Source: Chryseobacterium echinoideorum (GTDB taxonomy: Bacteria > Bacteroidota > Bacteroidia > Flavobacteriales > Weeksellaceae). Taken from it: a stretch of DNA of 64,000 nt. Below the pieces are notes generated by a model. The model saw nothing but the letters and a program-made list of their open reading frames with translations, ran no database searches and was not told the origin of the DNA. Of this stretch, positions 43,903 through 55,737 are shown piece after piece; position 1 is the stretch's first letter, and every line of letters starts with the position of its first letter. The translations under genes and the position numbers were made by a program. The stretch is taken from positions 1-64,000 of the forward strand of contig NZ_VKNW01000005.1 of NCBI RefSeq assembly GCF_007474535.1. Reading direction: 5' to 3'.

Positions 43903-45795
43903 TTAAGATTTTTTAGAAATAAGAATTTTCGCATTATCTGCATTTAAAACTTTTTTTCTAAAATTGATATAATCATTATATTTTTCTTTTGAATAAAGTC
44001 CTTTTTTCATTTCGAATAGCCTTTTTACAATCAACTTATCCTCCTTTTTTTCATAAGAAATTTTATAATTTCCAAAATCGGAAGTGATGTTTCCGTTGTC
44101 AGGAATTTCTTCAATAACGTAATCTTTCGGAACTTCATAGATGATTTCATATTCATCCTGATACGCAAATCTGTTTTCGAAAGGAAGGTTTCTATTTTCG
44201 TCTTTGTGAAAAGCAGCATTGGTGTAAATAGGAACAGCACGAAAAATATAACTGGAACCTACCATTTTAGAATAATTGACTGCTTTAAAATTCAGATCAA
44301 AATCAATTGTTGCAAGATCCTTGTTATTTTTGAAATTAGACATTTCAACATTTTCCAGATGCAATGTAGAAATTGCATTTTTTACCGCATTATTTTTATC
44401 CTGCTGACCTAAAGAGGCGTACGAAAGATTAAAATCATACTGATTTCCTGTGTAGGAAAACTTCCCGTTTCCTGAAATAGTTTTGTCCGGATTGACCTTA
44501 ATATTTAAAATCTGTTTCTCTTTATTTTGTTCGGAACTATAACTTGGAGTTTCCAAAATTTCTATTCCTGTAGGTTTTACTGCCAAAACATTTCTGTCTG
44601 TGGTACTGTAGCTTAAATGATTGTATGCAATCTCCTGAGAAGTATTTTCCAGCCAGATGTTTCCTTTTTCAGTAGGAATAACAAGAATAACGTGATTACC
44701 TCCCATTTTGGGAAATTCTGTATCAAAACTTACGGGAGATGAGTTGGAATTGATAATTGCGTAGTAAGATTTTATTCCTGCTTCATCCAACAATGTTTTC
44801 ATATAATTGGTAAGACCTTTACAGTCTCCATACCCTTTTCTCTGAACTTCGTCCGGCATCATCGGTTGCCAACCACCAATTCCTAAAGCAACAAAAACAT
44901 ACCTTGTTTTACTTTGCATATACTGATAAATTTTCTTTACTTTTTCTTCAGTTGTTCCTGAAAGATTAAGTGCTGCAATTTCAGATTTGATCTGAGGAGT
45001 TGAAACCGAAACCGGAGTCAGCAGATTATTGTAATACCAAAGTCCGAAATCTTTCCATGTAGTAATATCTCCTTTTTTTCCAACCAGGCTGAACTGATCC
45101 AGCGAAAAACTCACTTTAGGAAGTATTTTCTGGGGATTGGGAACCATATCTTCATTGTCAATCGCAGGAATATTCTGATAGCTGTAAACTTTAGCTCCGT
45201 CTTCATCTGATGAATTTACGGCAGCAAATTTGAAAGGAGAATCGTAAACTTTTGAGCGAAGATTGATTCCTGATTTATTGATGATTTTAAAACTGTTTTT
45301 TTCCAACGAAATATTAAAATCATGATACGGTGTAAAGTCGGGAATAAAAACTGTATTCTGATCTTTCTGATCATAGCTGAACTCTATTGTATAGGGAAAT
45401 GATGTAGGAGTAAAAGACAGATACATCATCCTGTTATCTGAATAGAATGACCCTTGTGAATTGGCAGCTATATCGTTGAAATCTTTTTTAGAAAAAGTTT
45501 TTACTTTATTTCCTTTTTCGTCATATAATGTTACTTTTATATTGGAAACAGAATTTCCTTTGTCATAGTAAATTTTAGGAGTAGAAAAAACAACTGCATC
45601 TTTGTTGATTACTGTAATTGCAGAAGAATTATGGTAAACAATTTCATCAATTTTATTGATTTCAAGCACAGTGCTTTCATTTCTGATTACCGCACTCGCA
45701 TTTTTCTTTAAAACATCACTGATTGCAGAGACAGGATAATTTTGAGCATAATATAATGACGCCATTGAAAGCGCCCCGAGACACCAAATTTTCAT
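43903..45795 (-). CDS. DUF3857/transglutaminase-like protein
   Basis: Exported protein of about 630 residues. The ATG at 45795 is chosen over the 31-codon longer frame because the signal peptide (KIWCLGALSMASLYYA, then Q) follows. After the DUF3857 domain (about 50-230) it has a transglutaminase-like domain with the Cys of GYGDCKGL (about 326) and the His of GGNHVILV, and the acid position appears as NTSQ. Members may cross-link or hydrolyse peptides outside the cytoplasm; function unproven. It is paired with the Cys-less paralogue that follows. Confidence 0.9.
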   Translation of the reverse strand: MKIWCLGALSMASLYYAQNYPVSAISDVLKKNASAVIRNESTVLEINKIDEIVYHNSSAITVINKDAVVFSTPKIYYDKGNSVSNIKVTLYDEKGNKVKTFSKKDFNDIAANSQGSFYSDNRMMYLSFTPTSFPYTIEFSYDQKDQNTVFIPDFTPYHDFNISLEKNSFKIINKSGINLRSKVYDSPFKFAAVNSSDEDGAKVYSYQNIPAIDNEDMVPNPQKILPKVSFSLDQFSLVGKKGDITTWKDFGLWYYNNLLTPVSVSTPQIKSEIAALNLSGTTEEKVKKIYQYMQSKTRYVFVALGIGGWQPMMPDEVQRKGYGDCKGLTNYMKTLLDEAGIKSYYAIINSNSSPVSFDTEFPKMGGNHVILVIPTEKGNIWLENTSQEIAYNHLSYSTTDRNVLAVKPTGIEILETPSYSSEQNKEKQILNIKVNPDKTISGNGKFSYTGNQYDFNLSYASLGQQDKNNAVKNAISTLHLENVEMSNFKNNKDLATIDFDLNFKAVNYSKMVGSSYIFRAVPIYTNAAFHKDENRNLPFENRFAYQDEYEIIYEVPKDYVIEEIPDNGNITSDFGNYKISYEKKEDKLIVKRLFEMKKGLYSKEKYNDYINFRKKVLNADNAKILISKKS

Positions 45796-45878
45796 CAAGG
45801 TTAGAATTTTTCTCAAAAATAAAAAAATTCTTAATAAAAAGTTAAATAAAACCAAACAATTATAAATGAAAACAAAAA

Positions 45879-45904
45879 AAGGTTTCACAAAGTAGTGAAA
45901 CCTT
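45879..45904 (-). terminator. Terminator of gyrB
   Basis: AAGGTTTCAC and GTGAAACCTT form a perfect 10-bp stem with a 6-base loop, followed on the minus strand by TTTTTTGTTTTC. It is 22 bases after the gyrB stop. Confidence 0.88.
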
Positions 45905-45926
45905 TTAATTTTATTATTAAAAAATG

Positions 45927-47915
<1,989 letters not shown>

Positions 47916-48115
47916 TTAATAAAAATGCTTACAAATATCGTGATTTTTTTCGAGTTATGAAAGACAAAAAAGCATCAGCATCATCATTAATTCCATACCT
48001 TCACAAAATATAAAAACCATCAAATTTACAGGAAAAATACTAAAATTTGAGAATGTTTTAAATCATATTTAAGCAAAATAATTTATCATTAACTTTATTG
48101 TGAAAAATTAATCTT

Positions 48116-49459
48116 ATGGATGATTTTATTGCTGCAAGGGCACAGATGGCTCTTTCTTTAGGTTTTCACATTATATTTGCCTGTGTAGGAATGGTTATGC
48201 CTTTTCTGATGGCATTTGCTCACTGGAAATACCTTAAAACCGGAAATGAAATATATAAAGGACTCACAAAGGCATGGAGCAAAGGTGTTGCTATTCTTTT
48301 TGCAACGGGTGCTGTTTCCGGAACAATGCTTTCTTTTGAACTGGGCTTATTGTGGCCCGGCTTTATGAAACATGCAGGTCCTATTTTCGGGATGCCCTTT
48401 TCACTGGAAGGAACAGCTTTTTTCATAGAAGCCATTGCTATCGGTTTTTTTCTTTACGGATGGGACAGATTTAATAAATGGTTTCACTGGTTTTGCGGAT
48501 TTCTTGTCGGACTGAGCGGCTTGGCTTCCGGAATTCTGGTTGTTGCAGCAAACGCATGGATGAATTCTCCCGCTGGTTTTGATTATATTAACGGACAATA
48601 CATAAATATTGATCCCGTAAAAGCAATGTTTAATGACGCTTGGTTTTCTCAGGCACTGCACATGACGGTTGCCGCCTTTTGTGCGACAGGTTTTGCAGTT
48701 GCAGGAGTACATGCTTATTTAATTCTGAAAAAGAAAAACGTAGAATTTCATACCAAAGCATTCAGAATTGCCGCTTCTTTTGCGTTGATCGGAGCCTTCG
48801 GCGCACCGCTGAGCGGTGATGTAGCTGCAAAATCTGTTGCGGAAAGACAGCCAATAAAACTGGCAGCTATGGAAGCTCATTTTGAAACTGAAAAAGGTGC
48901 TGCTTTTGTCATTGGCGGAATCCCTGATGAAGAAAAAGGAGAAATCAATTATGCTTTAAAAATCCCTAAAGTATTGAGTTTTCTGGTGAGCAATGATTTT
49001 AATTCTGAAGTAAAAGGATTAAATGACTTTCCGAGAGACGAATGGCCGCCTGTGGCAGTTGTTCATTATGCTTTTCAGATTATGATTTTCTTTGGAGTTG
49101 TGATGATTATTATTGGCGGTATTTATTTATATGCATCATTTTTCAAAAAAGAATGGCTTTCTAAAAACTGGCTTTTAAAAACATTTCTCTGGGCAACACC
49201 ATTCGGATATATTGCTTTGGAAGCGGGATGGACGGTAACAGAAGTCGGAAGACAGCCTTGGATTATCTACGGAATTATGAAAACCGCAGATGCCGTCACT
49301 CCAATGCCCGGAATACAGTATTCTTTCTATTTTTTTACTGGTATTTTTGTTTCGTTATCATTAATTATCCTATTTCTTCTCAAAAGACAGATTAAAATGG
49401 TTCCGAAACTTTATGATCCTACCGATAGCGAATTTATTTCTAAAAACAAAAAATTATGA
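48116..49459 (+). CDS. cydA: Cytochrome bd ubiquinol oxidase subunit I
   Basis: Protein of 447 residues with nine predicted membrane segments. Heme ligands are visible: the His of LGFHIIFACVG (about 18) for b595 and the His of ALHMTVAAF (about 182) for b558. The proton-path Glu is in SLEGTAFFIEA (about 99), and the quinol-loop segment ERQPIKLAAMEAHFETEKG is at about 243. The Q-loop is short, as in the cyanide-insensitive form. The complex reduces O2 with high affinity under low oxygen or stress. The stop overlaps the cydB start (ATGA), so the subunits are translationally coupled. Confidence 0.96.
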   Translation: MDDFIAARAQMALSLGFHIIFACVGMVMPFLMAFAHWKYLKTGNEIYKGLTKAWSKGVAILFATGAVSGTMLSFELGLLWPGFMKHAGPIFGMPFSLEGTAFFIEAIAIGFFLYGWDRFNKWFHWFCGFLVGLSGLASGILVVAANAWMNSPAGFDYINGQYINIDPVKAMFNDAWFSQALHMTVAAFCATGFAVAGVHAYLILKKKNVEFHTKAFRIAASFALIGAFGAPLSGDVAAKSVAERQPIKLAAMEAHFETEKGAAFVIGGIPDEEKGEINYALKIPKVLSFLVSNDFNSEVKGLNDFPRDEWPPVAVVHYAFQIMIFFGVVMIIIGGIYLYASFFKKEWLSKNWLLKTFLWATPFGYIALEAGWTVTEVGRQPWIIYGIMKTADAVTPMPGIQYSFYFFTGIFVSLSLIILFLLKRQIKMVPKLYDPTDSEFISKNKKL

Positions 49460-50466
49460 GTTATATCGTCATTGGATTTCTCTGGCTTTCTATATGCCTT
49501 TATATTATCTTGGGAGGAGCTGATTTCGGGGCGGGAATTGTTGAATTTTTCAGCCGGAAAAAAGAAAGAAAATACACCGAAAAAATAATGTATGAATCTA
49601 TTGCTCCCATTTGGGAAGCCAATCATATGTGGCTGATTATTGCCATTGTTATTCTGTTTGTCGGTTTCCCGGATATTTACAGTTTTGCCTCAACCTATCT
49701 TCACATTCCTTTGGTTTTAATGCTTGTTGGAATTATTGCAAGAGGAACAGCCTTTACTTTCAGACATTATGACGCTGTGGAAGACCAATGGCAAACGGTT
49801 TATACGCAGATTTTTTATTTTTCGAGCCTACTGACACCATTTTTTTTAGGTATGATTGGTGCATCATCCATTTCAGGAACTTTGAATCCAGATGCAAAGA
49901 GCTTTATGGATTTATATATACTAAACTGGTTTAATTTTTTCGGAATCAGTGTAGGATTGTTTACAGTTGCCATTTGTTTTTATCTCGCATCTATTTTTAG
50001 CCTTCGGGAAACAAAAGCAGGCTACAATCTCAATCTGATGATAAAAAAAGCAAAACAATCTATGATTTTTGTGGTTGTCACCGGTATTTTAGTATTTATT
50101 GCAGCGTATGTATCGGGAATTCCTCTGCTTGAAAGAGTTTTCGGACACTGGATTGGCATTTCTGCGGTCGTTACCGCAAGTGTTTTCCTTGCAATGCTTT
50201 TTCTTTTTATTAAAACCAAAAGACTGCTTCTTGTAAGAGTTTTGGCAGGTGCGCAAATCCTGATGATTCTTGTTGCCGCAACGTATCAGCTTTATCCTGA
50301 TATCATTCTCCTTCAGAATGGCAATCATTTATCTTTAACCGAAAATATGGCTCCCGAAAAAACAATTAGTTTTTTAGCCTGGGCTTTGATGATTGGCTGT
50401 ATTTTTATTCTGCCTTTTTTGTTTTATCTGATGTTTTCGTTCAGCAGACGGCACGCAAAAGATTAA
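49456..50466 (+). CDS. cydB: Cytochrome bd ubiquinol oxidase subunit II
   Basis: Protein of 336 residues with about eight membrane segments, the second subunit of the bd oxidase. It begins YIVIGFLWLSICLYIILGGADFGAG, the family-typical first helix, and has SIAPIWEANHMWLIIAIVILFVGFP (about 54-78). No cydX-like small subunit frame or cydCD genes are seen nearby. It overlaps cydA by four bases. Confidence 0.96.
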   Translation: MSYIVIGFLWLSICLYIILGGADFGAGIVEFFSRKKERKYTEKIMYESIAPIWEANHMWLIIAIVILFVGFPDIYSFASTYLHIPLVLMLVGIIARGTAFTFRHYDAVEDQWQTVYTQIFYFSSLLTPFFLGMIGASSISGTLNPDAKSFMDLYILNWFNFFGISVGLFTVAICFYLASIFSLRETKAGYNLNLMIKKAKQSMIFVVVTGILVFIAAYVSGIPLLERVFGHWIGISAVVTASVFLAMLFLFIKTKRLLLVRVLAGAQILMILVAATYQLYPDIILLQNGNHLSLTENMAPEKTISFLAWALMIGCIFILPFLFYLMFSFSRRHAKD

Positions 50467-50609
50467 TTTTTTATGATTGTCCAATTTTAATCAATTTGAA
50501 GATTTTGAAAGCAAAGATTTCTCTTCAAATAATTCCGTTGATTTTTAGAATTAACACTTACTGATGTTTACAAAGGATTTTTACAATGACTGATTATGGC
50601 ATTCAAAAT

Positions 50610-51428
50610 TTATTTATCAATAATTAAGACTTCAACTCTTCTGTTTTTTATTTTGTCGGCTTCCGATTTTTCGGGATAAACGACAGGATTGAGATGTCCT
50701 AACCCTTTTACCTGAATCCTCTCCGGACTGATGCCGTATTTTACCAGATATTTTTTAATGGCATCCGCTCTGGTGAAAGAAAGATTGTAAGTTCCAAAAT
50801 CCAGATCCTGTCCGTCAAAATTATCATAATCACAGCAGATATGTCCCTGTAATTCTATATGAAACGAAGGGTTCTCACGCAATTTTTTCACCATAATAAT
50901 CAAAGAATGATTAGCATTTGAAATCCAGACGTGACGACCTCCCTCGAAATTGATATGCTGTATAGAAAGAGTATCCCCTTTTTTCATTTTTGAAACATCC
51001 GTACTGATGAAATCCGGTAATAGCTTTTTTTGAATTTTTTCATGGTTTTTAAACATTGGTTCAACAAAAATATCAGCTCTTCTGTTTTTGCTTTTAAGTT
51101 CATAGGTACTGTTGTCATTGATCTGCTTTTGCTCACCAAGCCCCACCACACTTATCACTTTTATATTTTCTTTACTGTTTTTTTCTAAATATTCTGCAAC
51201 AGCAAACGCTCTTCTTTCAGAAAGCTTCCTATTGTAAGCATCACTTCCTGAAGAATCACAATTACCAAAAATTTTAATTTCTAAACTTTTATTGAGCAGC
51301 GATAGGCTGTCGAGTTTCTTTATTGATTCATTATTGAGTTCGGAAGAGTTATTCTGAAAATAAACTGAAGTTACCATCTGACCATACAGATTGATTGATG
51401 AAATCAAAAACACAACAAGATATTTCAT
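50610..51428 (-). CDS. Exported protein with two OmpA-type peptidoglycan-binding domains
   Basis: Protein of 272 residues (signal KYLVVFLISSINLYG). Two OmpA-like domains follow: about 20-125 (NRKLSERRAFAVAEYLE, NRRADIFV) and about 150-270 (LSFTRADAIKKYLVKYGI, KNRRVEVLI). Each has the conserved Asp/Arg pattern that binds the diaminopimelate of peptidoglycan. There is no beta-barrel, so it is a periplasmic cell-wall binder. A tandem pair is uncommon and could cross-link strands or domains. It stands alone, convergent with cydB. Confidence 0.9.
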   Translation of the reverse strand: MKYLVVFLISSINLYGQMVTSVYFQNNSSELNNESIKKLDSLSLLNKSLEIKIFGNCDSSGSDAYNRKLSERRAFAVAEYLEKNSKENIKVISVVGLGEQKQINDNSTYELKSKNRRADIFVEPMFKNHEKIQKKLLPDFISTDVSKMKKGDTLSIQHINFEGGRHVWISNANHSLIIMVKKLRENPSFHIELQGHICCDYDNFDGQDLDFGTYNLSFTRADAIKKYLVKYGISPERIQVKGLGHLNPVVYPEKSEADKIKNRRVEVLIIDK

Positions 51429-51611
51429 GAAAGTTATTTAGTTCATTAATGCGAGTTAATATCACTACCGGATTTATCTTTAAAACCGTAAAAAAACTAT
51501 TTTATTGTTTAAAACTTTTCAACTAAAATCTCCCTGCTGATAAGCCAAGGAAAGTTTGATACAGAATCATATTCCTTACAGTTTCTGCATTTTGAATTAT
51601 CTGAAGTACCG

Positions 51612-52415
51612 CTAGTTTTCGGAAATTTTTGCCATAGAATTAAAAAAATTGCTTGTAGAAAAGCTTTCTTTAGCTGCATGATAACCGATGTTGAAAATCT
51701 GTTCTAATCTATCTTTTTTGCGTTCAAAAGTTCCGTATTTTGAAAGATCCTGAGAAGAGATCAGCCAATCGCAATGTTCAAATTTTATTTTTTCTATTCT
51801 GTAAGAAAGCAGATCATAAGACCGTGAAACAATGGCTTTGATTGTTTTTAAATCGCTGATTTTAATATCATTGGGCGGAGATACAAAAACCCCAATCAGC
51901 TGATCGCAGTCATTCCTGATAATATCTGCCGGAAAATTATTAAGAACACCACCATCACAAAACATTTCATCGCCCAAAACATAGGGCGTGGTGATTCCGG
52001 GTATAGAGCACGAAGCAATAATTGCATCTGAAACCAGAAAATCTTTTTCGAATATTTTCTCTGTTCCCGAAACCAATTCTGTAGCAACAATTTTAACGTC
52101 TTTTGGAAGATCTCCTATTTTCATATCTTTAAAAATAGGTTTAAGATAATTGTTAAAAATCACCGATGAAACCAATCCCGGCTGATTGAAAGCGAAATGT
52201 TTCCAGTTGAAAAAATACACTGACTGAAAGAAATCCAGAATTTCTTCCGGCTTTTTCCCGACCGCATACAGACATCCCACAATTGAACCTGCGCTGCAAC
52301 AGGAAAGAACGTCAATGTCAATATTTTTCTCAGACAAAAACTTCAGAACCCCTGCGTGAGCAATGCCTTTGGTTCCACCACCTGATAAAACAAGTCCTAT
52401 TTTCTCATCCTTCAT
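51612..52415 (-). CDS. Patatin-like phospholipase
   Basis: Protein of 267 residues of the patatin lipase fold. The oxyanion loop LSGGGTKGIAHAG is at about 10-22, the nucleophile elbow at CCSAGS (Ser about 41) and the Asp of the dyad in FCDGGVLNNFP (about 152). The first glycine of the usual GxSxG is replaced by Cys (CCSAG rather than GTSAG). It lacks a signal peptide and probably acts on membrane phospholipids in the cytoplasm. The natural substrate is unknown. Confidence 0.9.
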   Translation of the reverse strand: MKDEKIGLVLSGGGTKGIAHAGVLKFLSEKNIDIDVLSCCSAGSIVGCLYAVGKKPEEILDFFQSVYFFNWKHFAFNQPGLVSSVIFNNYLKPIFKDMKIGDLPKDVKIVATELVSGTEKIFEKDFLVSDAIIASCSIPGITTPYVLGDEMFCDGGVLNNFPADIIRNDCDQLIGVFVSPPNDIKISDLKTIKAIVSRSYDLLSYRIEKIKFEHCDWLISSQDLSKYGTFERKKDRLEQIFNIGYHAAKESFSTSNFFNSMAKISEN

Positions 52416-52626
52416 TGAATAAAATTATAAAAATACTGCGGACTTTCAAAATTAAATTTAATCTCAATTATTATTTTAATTCACAATTTATTGATTATCT
52501 GCAATATTTATCATTTTTGATTAAAAAACTAAATCTGAATTTCATCTATAAAAAAAAGTTTACTGAACAGATGTTCAATAAACCTTATGGTAATTTTCCG
52601 TTACAATAGGAATTTTAATTTACCGA

Positions 52627-54888
52627 CTATTTTAAAGTAAATTTTATTTTTGTTTTAATATTGTCTGAAGAATTCCCGATGTGCGCTTCAAAATCACCCG
52701 ATTCTGCAACCCAGTCATGTTTTTCAGGATCAAAATAACTTAAAGCCGATTTATCAATGGTAATCGAAACCTGCTTTTCTTCTCCCGGATTCAGAAACAC
52801 TTTTTCAAAACCTTTGAGTTCCTTCAAAGGACGCGGTAATGATGATTTTAAATCACTAATATAAAGCTGAATCACTTCTGCTCCTGCTTTTTTTCCTGTA
52901 TTTTTAACCGGAATGGTAAAAGTAATCTGATCATTTTGTGAAATAGCAGTTTTATTGGCTTTCGCTTTACCAAACTCAAATGTCGTATAACTCAGACCAT
53001 GTCCGAAGCTGAATAAAGGTTTAATTTTTTTGGTATCATGCCATCTGTAACCCACCAATATTCCTTCATTATACGTAATATTGATCGGATTTTTTTGATC
53101 TTTTCCTTTTCCGGCAGCCAATTCTTCTTTATTCCCCGGATATTCTCCCAATTGATGAGCAGAATTATCTTCCAGTTTTACAGGAAAAGTAAACGGAAGT
53201 TTCCCAGAAGGATTAGCATCTCCCGCTAAAACCGATGCGATAGAATTTCCTGCCTCTGAACCTAAATACCATGCCTGCACAATAGTAGGAACTTCTTTAA
53301 TCCACGGCATTGCCACTGCATTTCCTGAAACAAGAACTACCGCAAGGTTTTTATTCGCCTTAGCTAATGCTGAAATCACATTATCCTGATTGTACGGAAG
53401 TCCGTAGCTTTTTCTGTCGTTTCCTTCACTGTCCTGAAAATCAGCTTTATTTAAACCTCCCACAAAAATTACATAATCAGAGTTTTTTGCCAATTCTACT
53501 GCTTCATTCAGTAATTCGGATGCAGAACGTTCATCTTTCAGATCCTGACCGGATTTTACGCCATTATATTCTCCACCAATATCTCCCACATAACCTCTTG
53601 CATACTGTACATCAGACTTTTTTCCGAATCTTGCTTTAATGCCATCTAAAGGCAGAGTTTCATATTTTACTTTTAAGGAGGAAGAGCCGCCACCAACAGT
53701 CATTATCTTGATAGCATTTTCGCCAATTACCGCAATTTTTTTAGCTTTATTAATATCAATCGGAAGCACATTTCCCTGATTTTTCAATAACACGATTCCT
53801 TCCTCTCCTATTTCTTTGGCTATGGCTTTATGCTCTTCAGAAGCAATATTTCCAAAAGGTTTTTTGGTATTCATTGTCGTCTTGAAAGCCAGATTTAAAA
53901 GTCTAGTTACTTTATCATCCAGCTCTGCTGTTCCTACCTTTCCTGATTTAATTAAATCTAAATAAGGTTTTGCCAAATAATAATTATCATAAGCATTCTT
54001 TGTCCCTGCCGAAAGTCCATTAGTCCAGCTTCCGAATTCAAGATCTAAACCATTATGAATAGCCTGCTTTGTATCATTTACAGCGCCCCAATCTGAAACC
54101 ACAACGCCTTTGTATTTCCATTCACCTTTCAAAATATCATTCAATAGATATTGATTCTGGCTTGCATATTGACCTTTATACATATCATAAGCTCCCATAA
54201 TTGTCCAGGAATCCCCTTCTGTAACGGCGGCTTTAAATGGCGGAAGATAAATTTCATATAATGCTCTGTCATCTACAATTACATTGCTCGTATGACGGAA
54301 CATTTCCTGATTGTTCAGCGCAAAATGTTTCACAGAAGTTGCGACTCCGTTAGATTGTACACCTTTAATGTAAGGAACTACCATTTTGGAAGTCAAATAC
54401 GGATCTTCGCCCATATATTCGAAATTTCTTCCGTTCAGAGGAGTTCTGTAAATGTTTACTCCTGGACCTAAAAGTATATCTTTTTTTCTGTATCTCGCTT
54501 CTTCTCCCAAAGCTTTCCCATAATTCCACGACATCTTTTTATTCCATGTTGCGGAAAGAGCAGTTAAAGCAGGATAAGCAATAATTGAATCATTCGTCCA
54601 GCCCGCTTGATTCCATTCATCCCACATAACTTCCGGGCGAACTCCATGCGGTCCGTCTGTTGTCCAGAATTCGGGAATTCCCAATCTTGGAACACCCGGT
54701 GAACTGAATTTTGATTGTGCGTGAAGCATGGCTACTTTTTCTTCAAGAGTCATTCTTGAAAGTGCGTCTTTCACCCTCAATTCTACAGGTTTTGTTTCAT
54801 CCAGGTAAACAGGAGTTTTTGTATCTTGAGCCATAAGAGGGCATGTCATTAAAGCAAATAAGCCAATAAAGGCAGTTTTCTTCAGCAT
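52627..54888 (-). CDS. bglX: Glycoside hydrolase family 3 beta-glucosidase
   Basis: Exported protein of 753 residues (signal KKTAFIGLFALMTCPLMA, then Q). Domain order is GH3 N-terminal TIM barrel (about 30-330), alpha/beta sandwich (about 375-600) and C-terminal fibronectin-III-like domain (about 655-745). The nucleophile is the Asp of VVVSDWGAV (about 264). KHFALNNQE (about 195) is the conserved substrate-binding part. It hydrolyses terminal beta-glucosyl residues; xylosidase activity is possible in this family, so the symbol is tentative. No SusCD or other CAZyme is next to it. Confidence 0.92.
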   Translation of the reverse strand: MLKKTAFIGLFALMTCPLMAQDTKTPVYLDETKPVELRVKDALSRMTLEEKVAMLHAQSKFSSPGVPRLGIPEFWTTDGPHGVRPEVMWDEWNQAGWTNDSIIAYPALTALSATWNKKMSWNYGKALGEEARYRKKDILLGPGVNIYRTPLNGRNFEYMGEDPYLTSKMVVPYIKGVQSNGVATSVKHFALNNQEMFRHTSNVIVDDRALYEIYLPPFKAAVTEGDSWTIMGAYDMYKGQYASQNQYLLNDILKGEWKYKGVVVSDWGAVNDTKQAIHNGLDLEFGSWTNGLSAGTKNAYDNYYLAKPYLDLIKSGKVGTAELDDKVTRLLNLAFKTTMNTKKPFGNIASEEHKAIAKEIGEEGIVLLKNQGNVLPIDINKAKKIAVIGENAIKIMTVGGGSSSLKVKYETLPLDGIKARFGKKSDVQYARGYVGDIGGEYNGVKSGQDLKDERSASELLNEAVELAKNSDYVIFVGGLNKADFQDSEGNDRKSYGLPYNQDNVISALAKANKNLAVVLVSGNAVAMPWIKEVPTIVQAWYLGSEAGNSIASVLAGDANPSGKLPFTFPVKLEDNSAHQLGEYPGNKEELAAGKGKDQKNPINITYNEGILVGYRWHDTKKIKPLFSFGHGLSYTTFEFGKAKANKTAISQNDQITFTIPVKNTGKKAGAEVIQLYISDLKSSLPRPLKELKGFEKVFLNPGEEKQVSITIDKSALSYFDPEKHDWVAESGDFEAHIGNSSDNIKTKIKFTLK

Positions 54889-55072
54889 AAAAACTTTTAT
54901 TAATTAATTTCAAAATTACAAAAAATTTTATTATCTCAAATTGAGAAAATAAAATTAAAGTGTTAAAATAAAATTAATTACGGCTTAGTATTCATGTTTG
55001 AATTTGCAGATACGTTCTAAATACTATCATTATTAATATTTCGGGATAAAAACGTATTAAACAAAATCACTT

Positions 55073-55618
55073 TTACTGCTTATCATGTTTTACCCAAATC
55101 AGATCATCCGTGTTATAACCTAATTTCTGAGCTTTTTCAATAAATCTCTGTTTATAACTTTCCGGAATTTGTGTAGTTCGGGAAAGAATCCATATATATT
55201 TTGTGCTATTTCCTACAACGAGAGCATACTGATAATCCTCGTCAATATCAATCACGTTATAACCTGCCCAAATCGGTTTAAAAAAAGAAACTTTAAGCCT
55301 TGCCTCAGATTTATCATCAACAAATCTTGCTTCACCAACCGATTCTTTCCATTCTTTTTTTACGTAGTTATAGCCTCTGTTCTGCACTTTGATGGTTTCA
55401 TCAGGATTTAATGAATAAGTTGCTGTTACATTATCCATGTTTTTTTCAAACTTATAATCAAAACGGGCGATTTCGTACCATTTTCCCAGATATTTATTAG
55501 ATTTAAAATTTTGTACAGCAGTCGCTCCTTTTGGAATTCCTACAGAACATGAACCGAGAATAAGTAATCCTAAAACTCCTAAAGAAACAGGAATGGCAAC
55601 TTTTTGTAAGGTTTTCAT
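55073..55618 (-). CDS. blc: Lipocalin-family lipoprotein (Blc-like)
   Basis: Protein of 181 residues with a lipobox (LLILGSC, Cys 24). It has the lipocalin signature KYLGKWYEIARFD (about 43-55) and WILSRTTQIPES near the end, as in bacterial Blc. Such outer-membrane lipocalins bind fatty acids or lysophospholipids, often under stress. It is monocistronic, between bglX and the LytTR regulator. Confidence 0.92.
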   Translation of the reverse strand: MKTLQKVAIPVSLGVLGLLILGSCSVGIPKGATAVQNFKSNKYLGKWYEIARFDYKFEKNMDNVTATYSLNPDETIKVQNRGYNYVKKEWKESVGEARFVDDKSEARLKVSFFKPIWAGYNVIDIDEDYQYALVVGNSTKYIWILSRTTQIPESYKQRFIEKAQKLGYNTDDLIWVKHDKQ

Positions 55619-55737
55619 ATCGTCTATTTTATAGAGCTAAAAATTCAAAAATGATGCCTAGATGATGTAAATATAATAATCAATTTAAAGTTAAATCATT
55701 ACTATTAAGGTTTAATACCAGTCGAATACATTTATCC

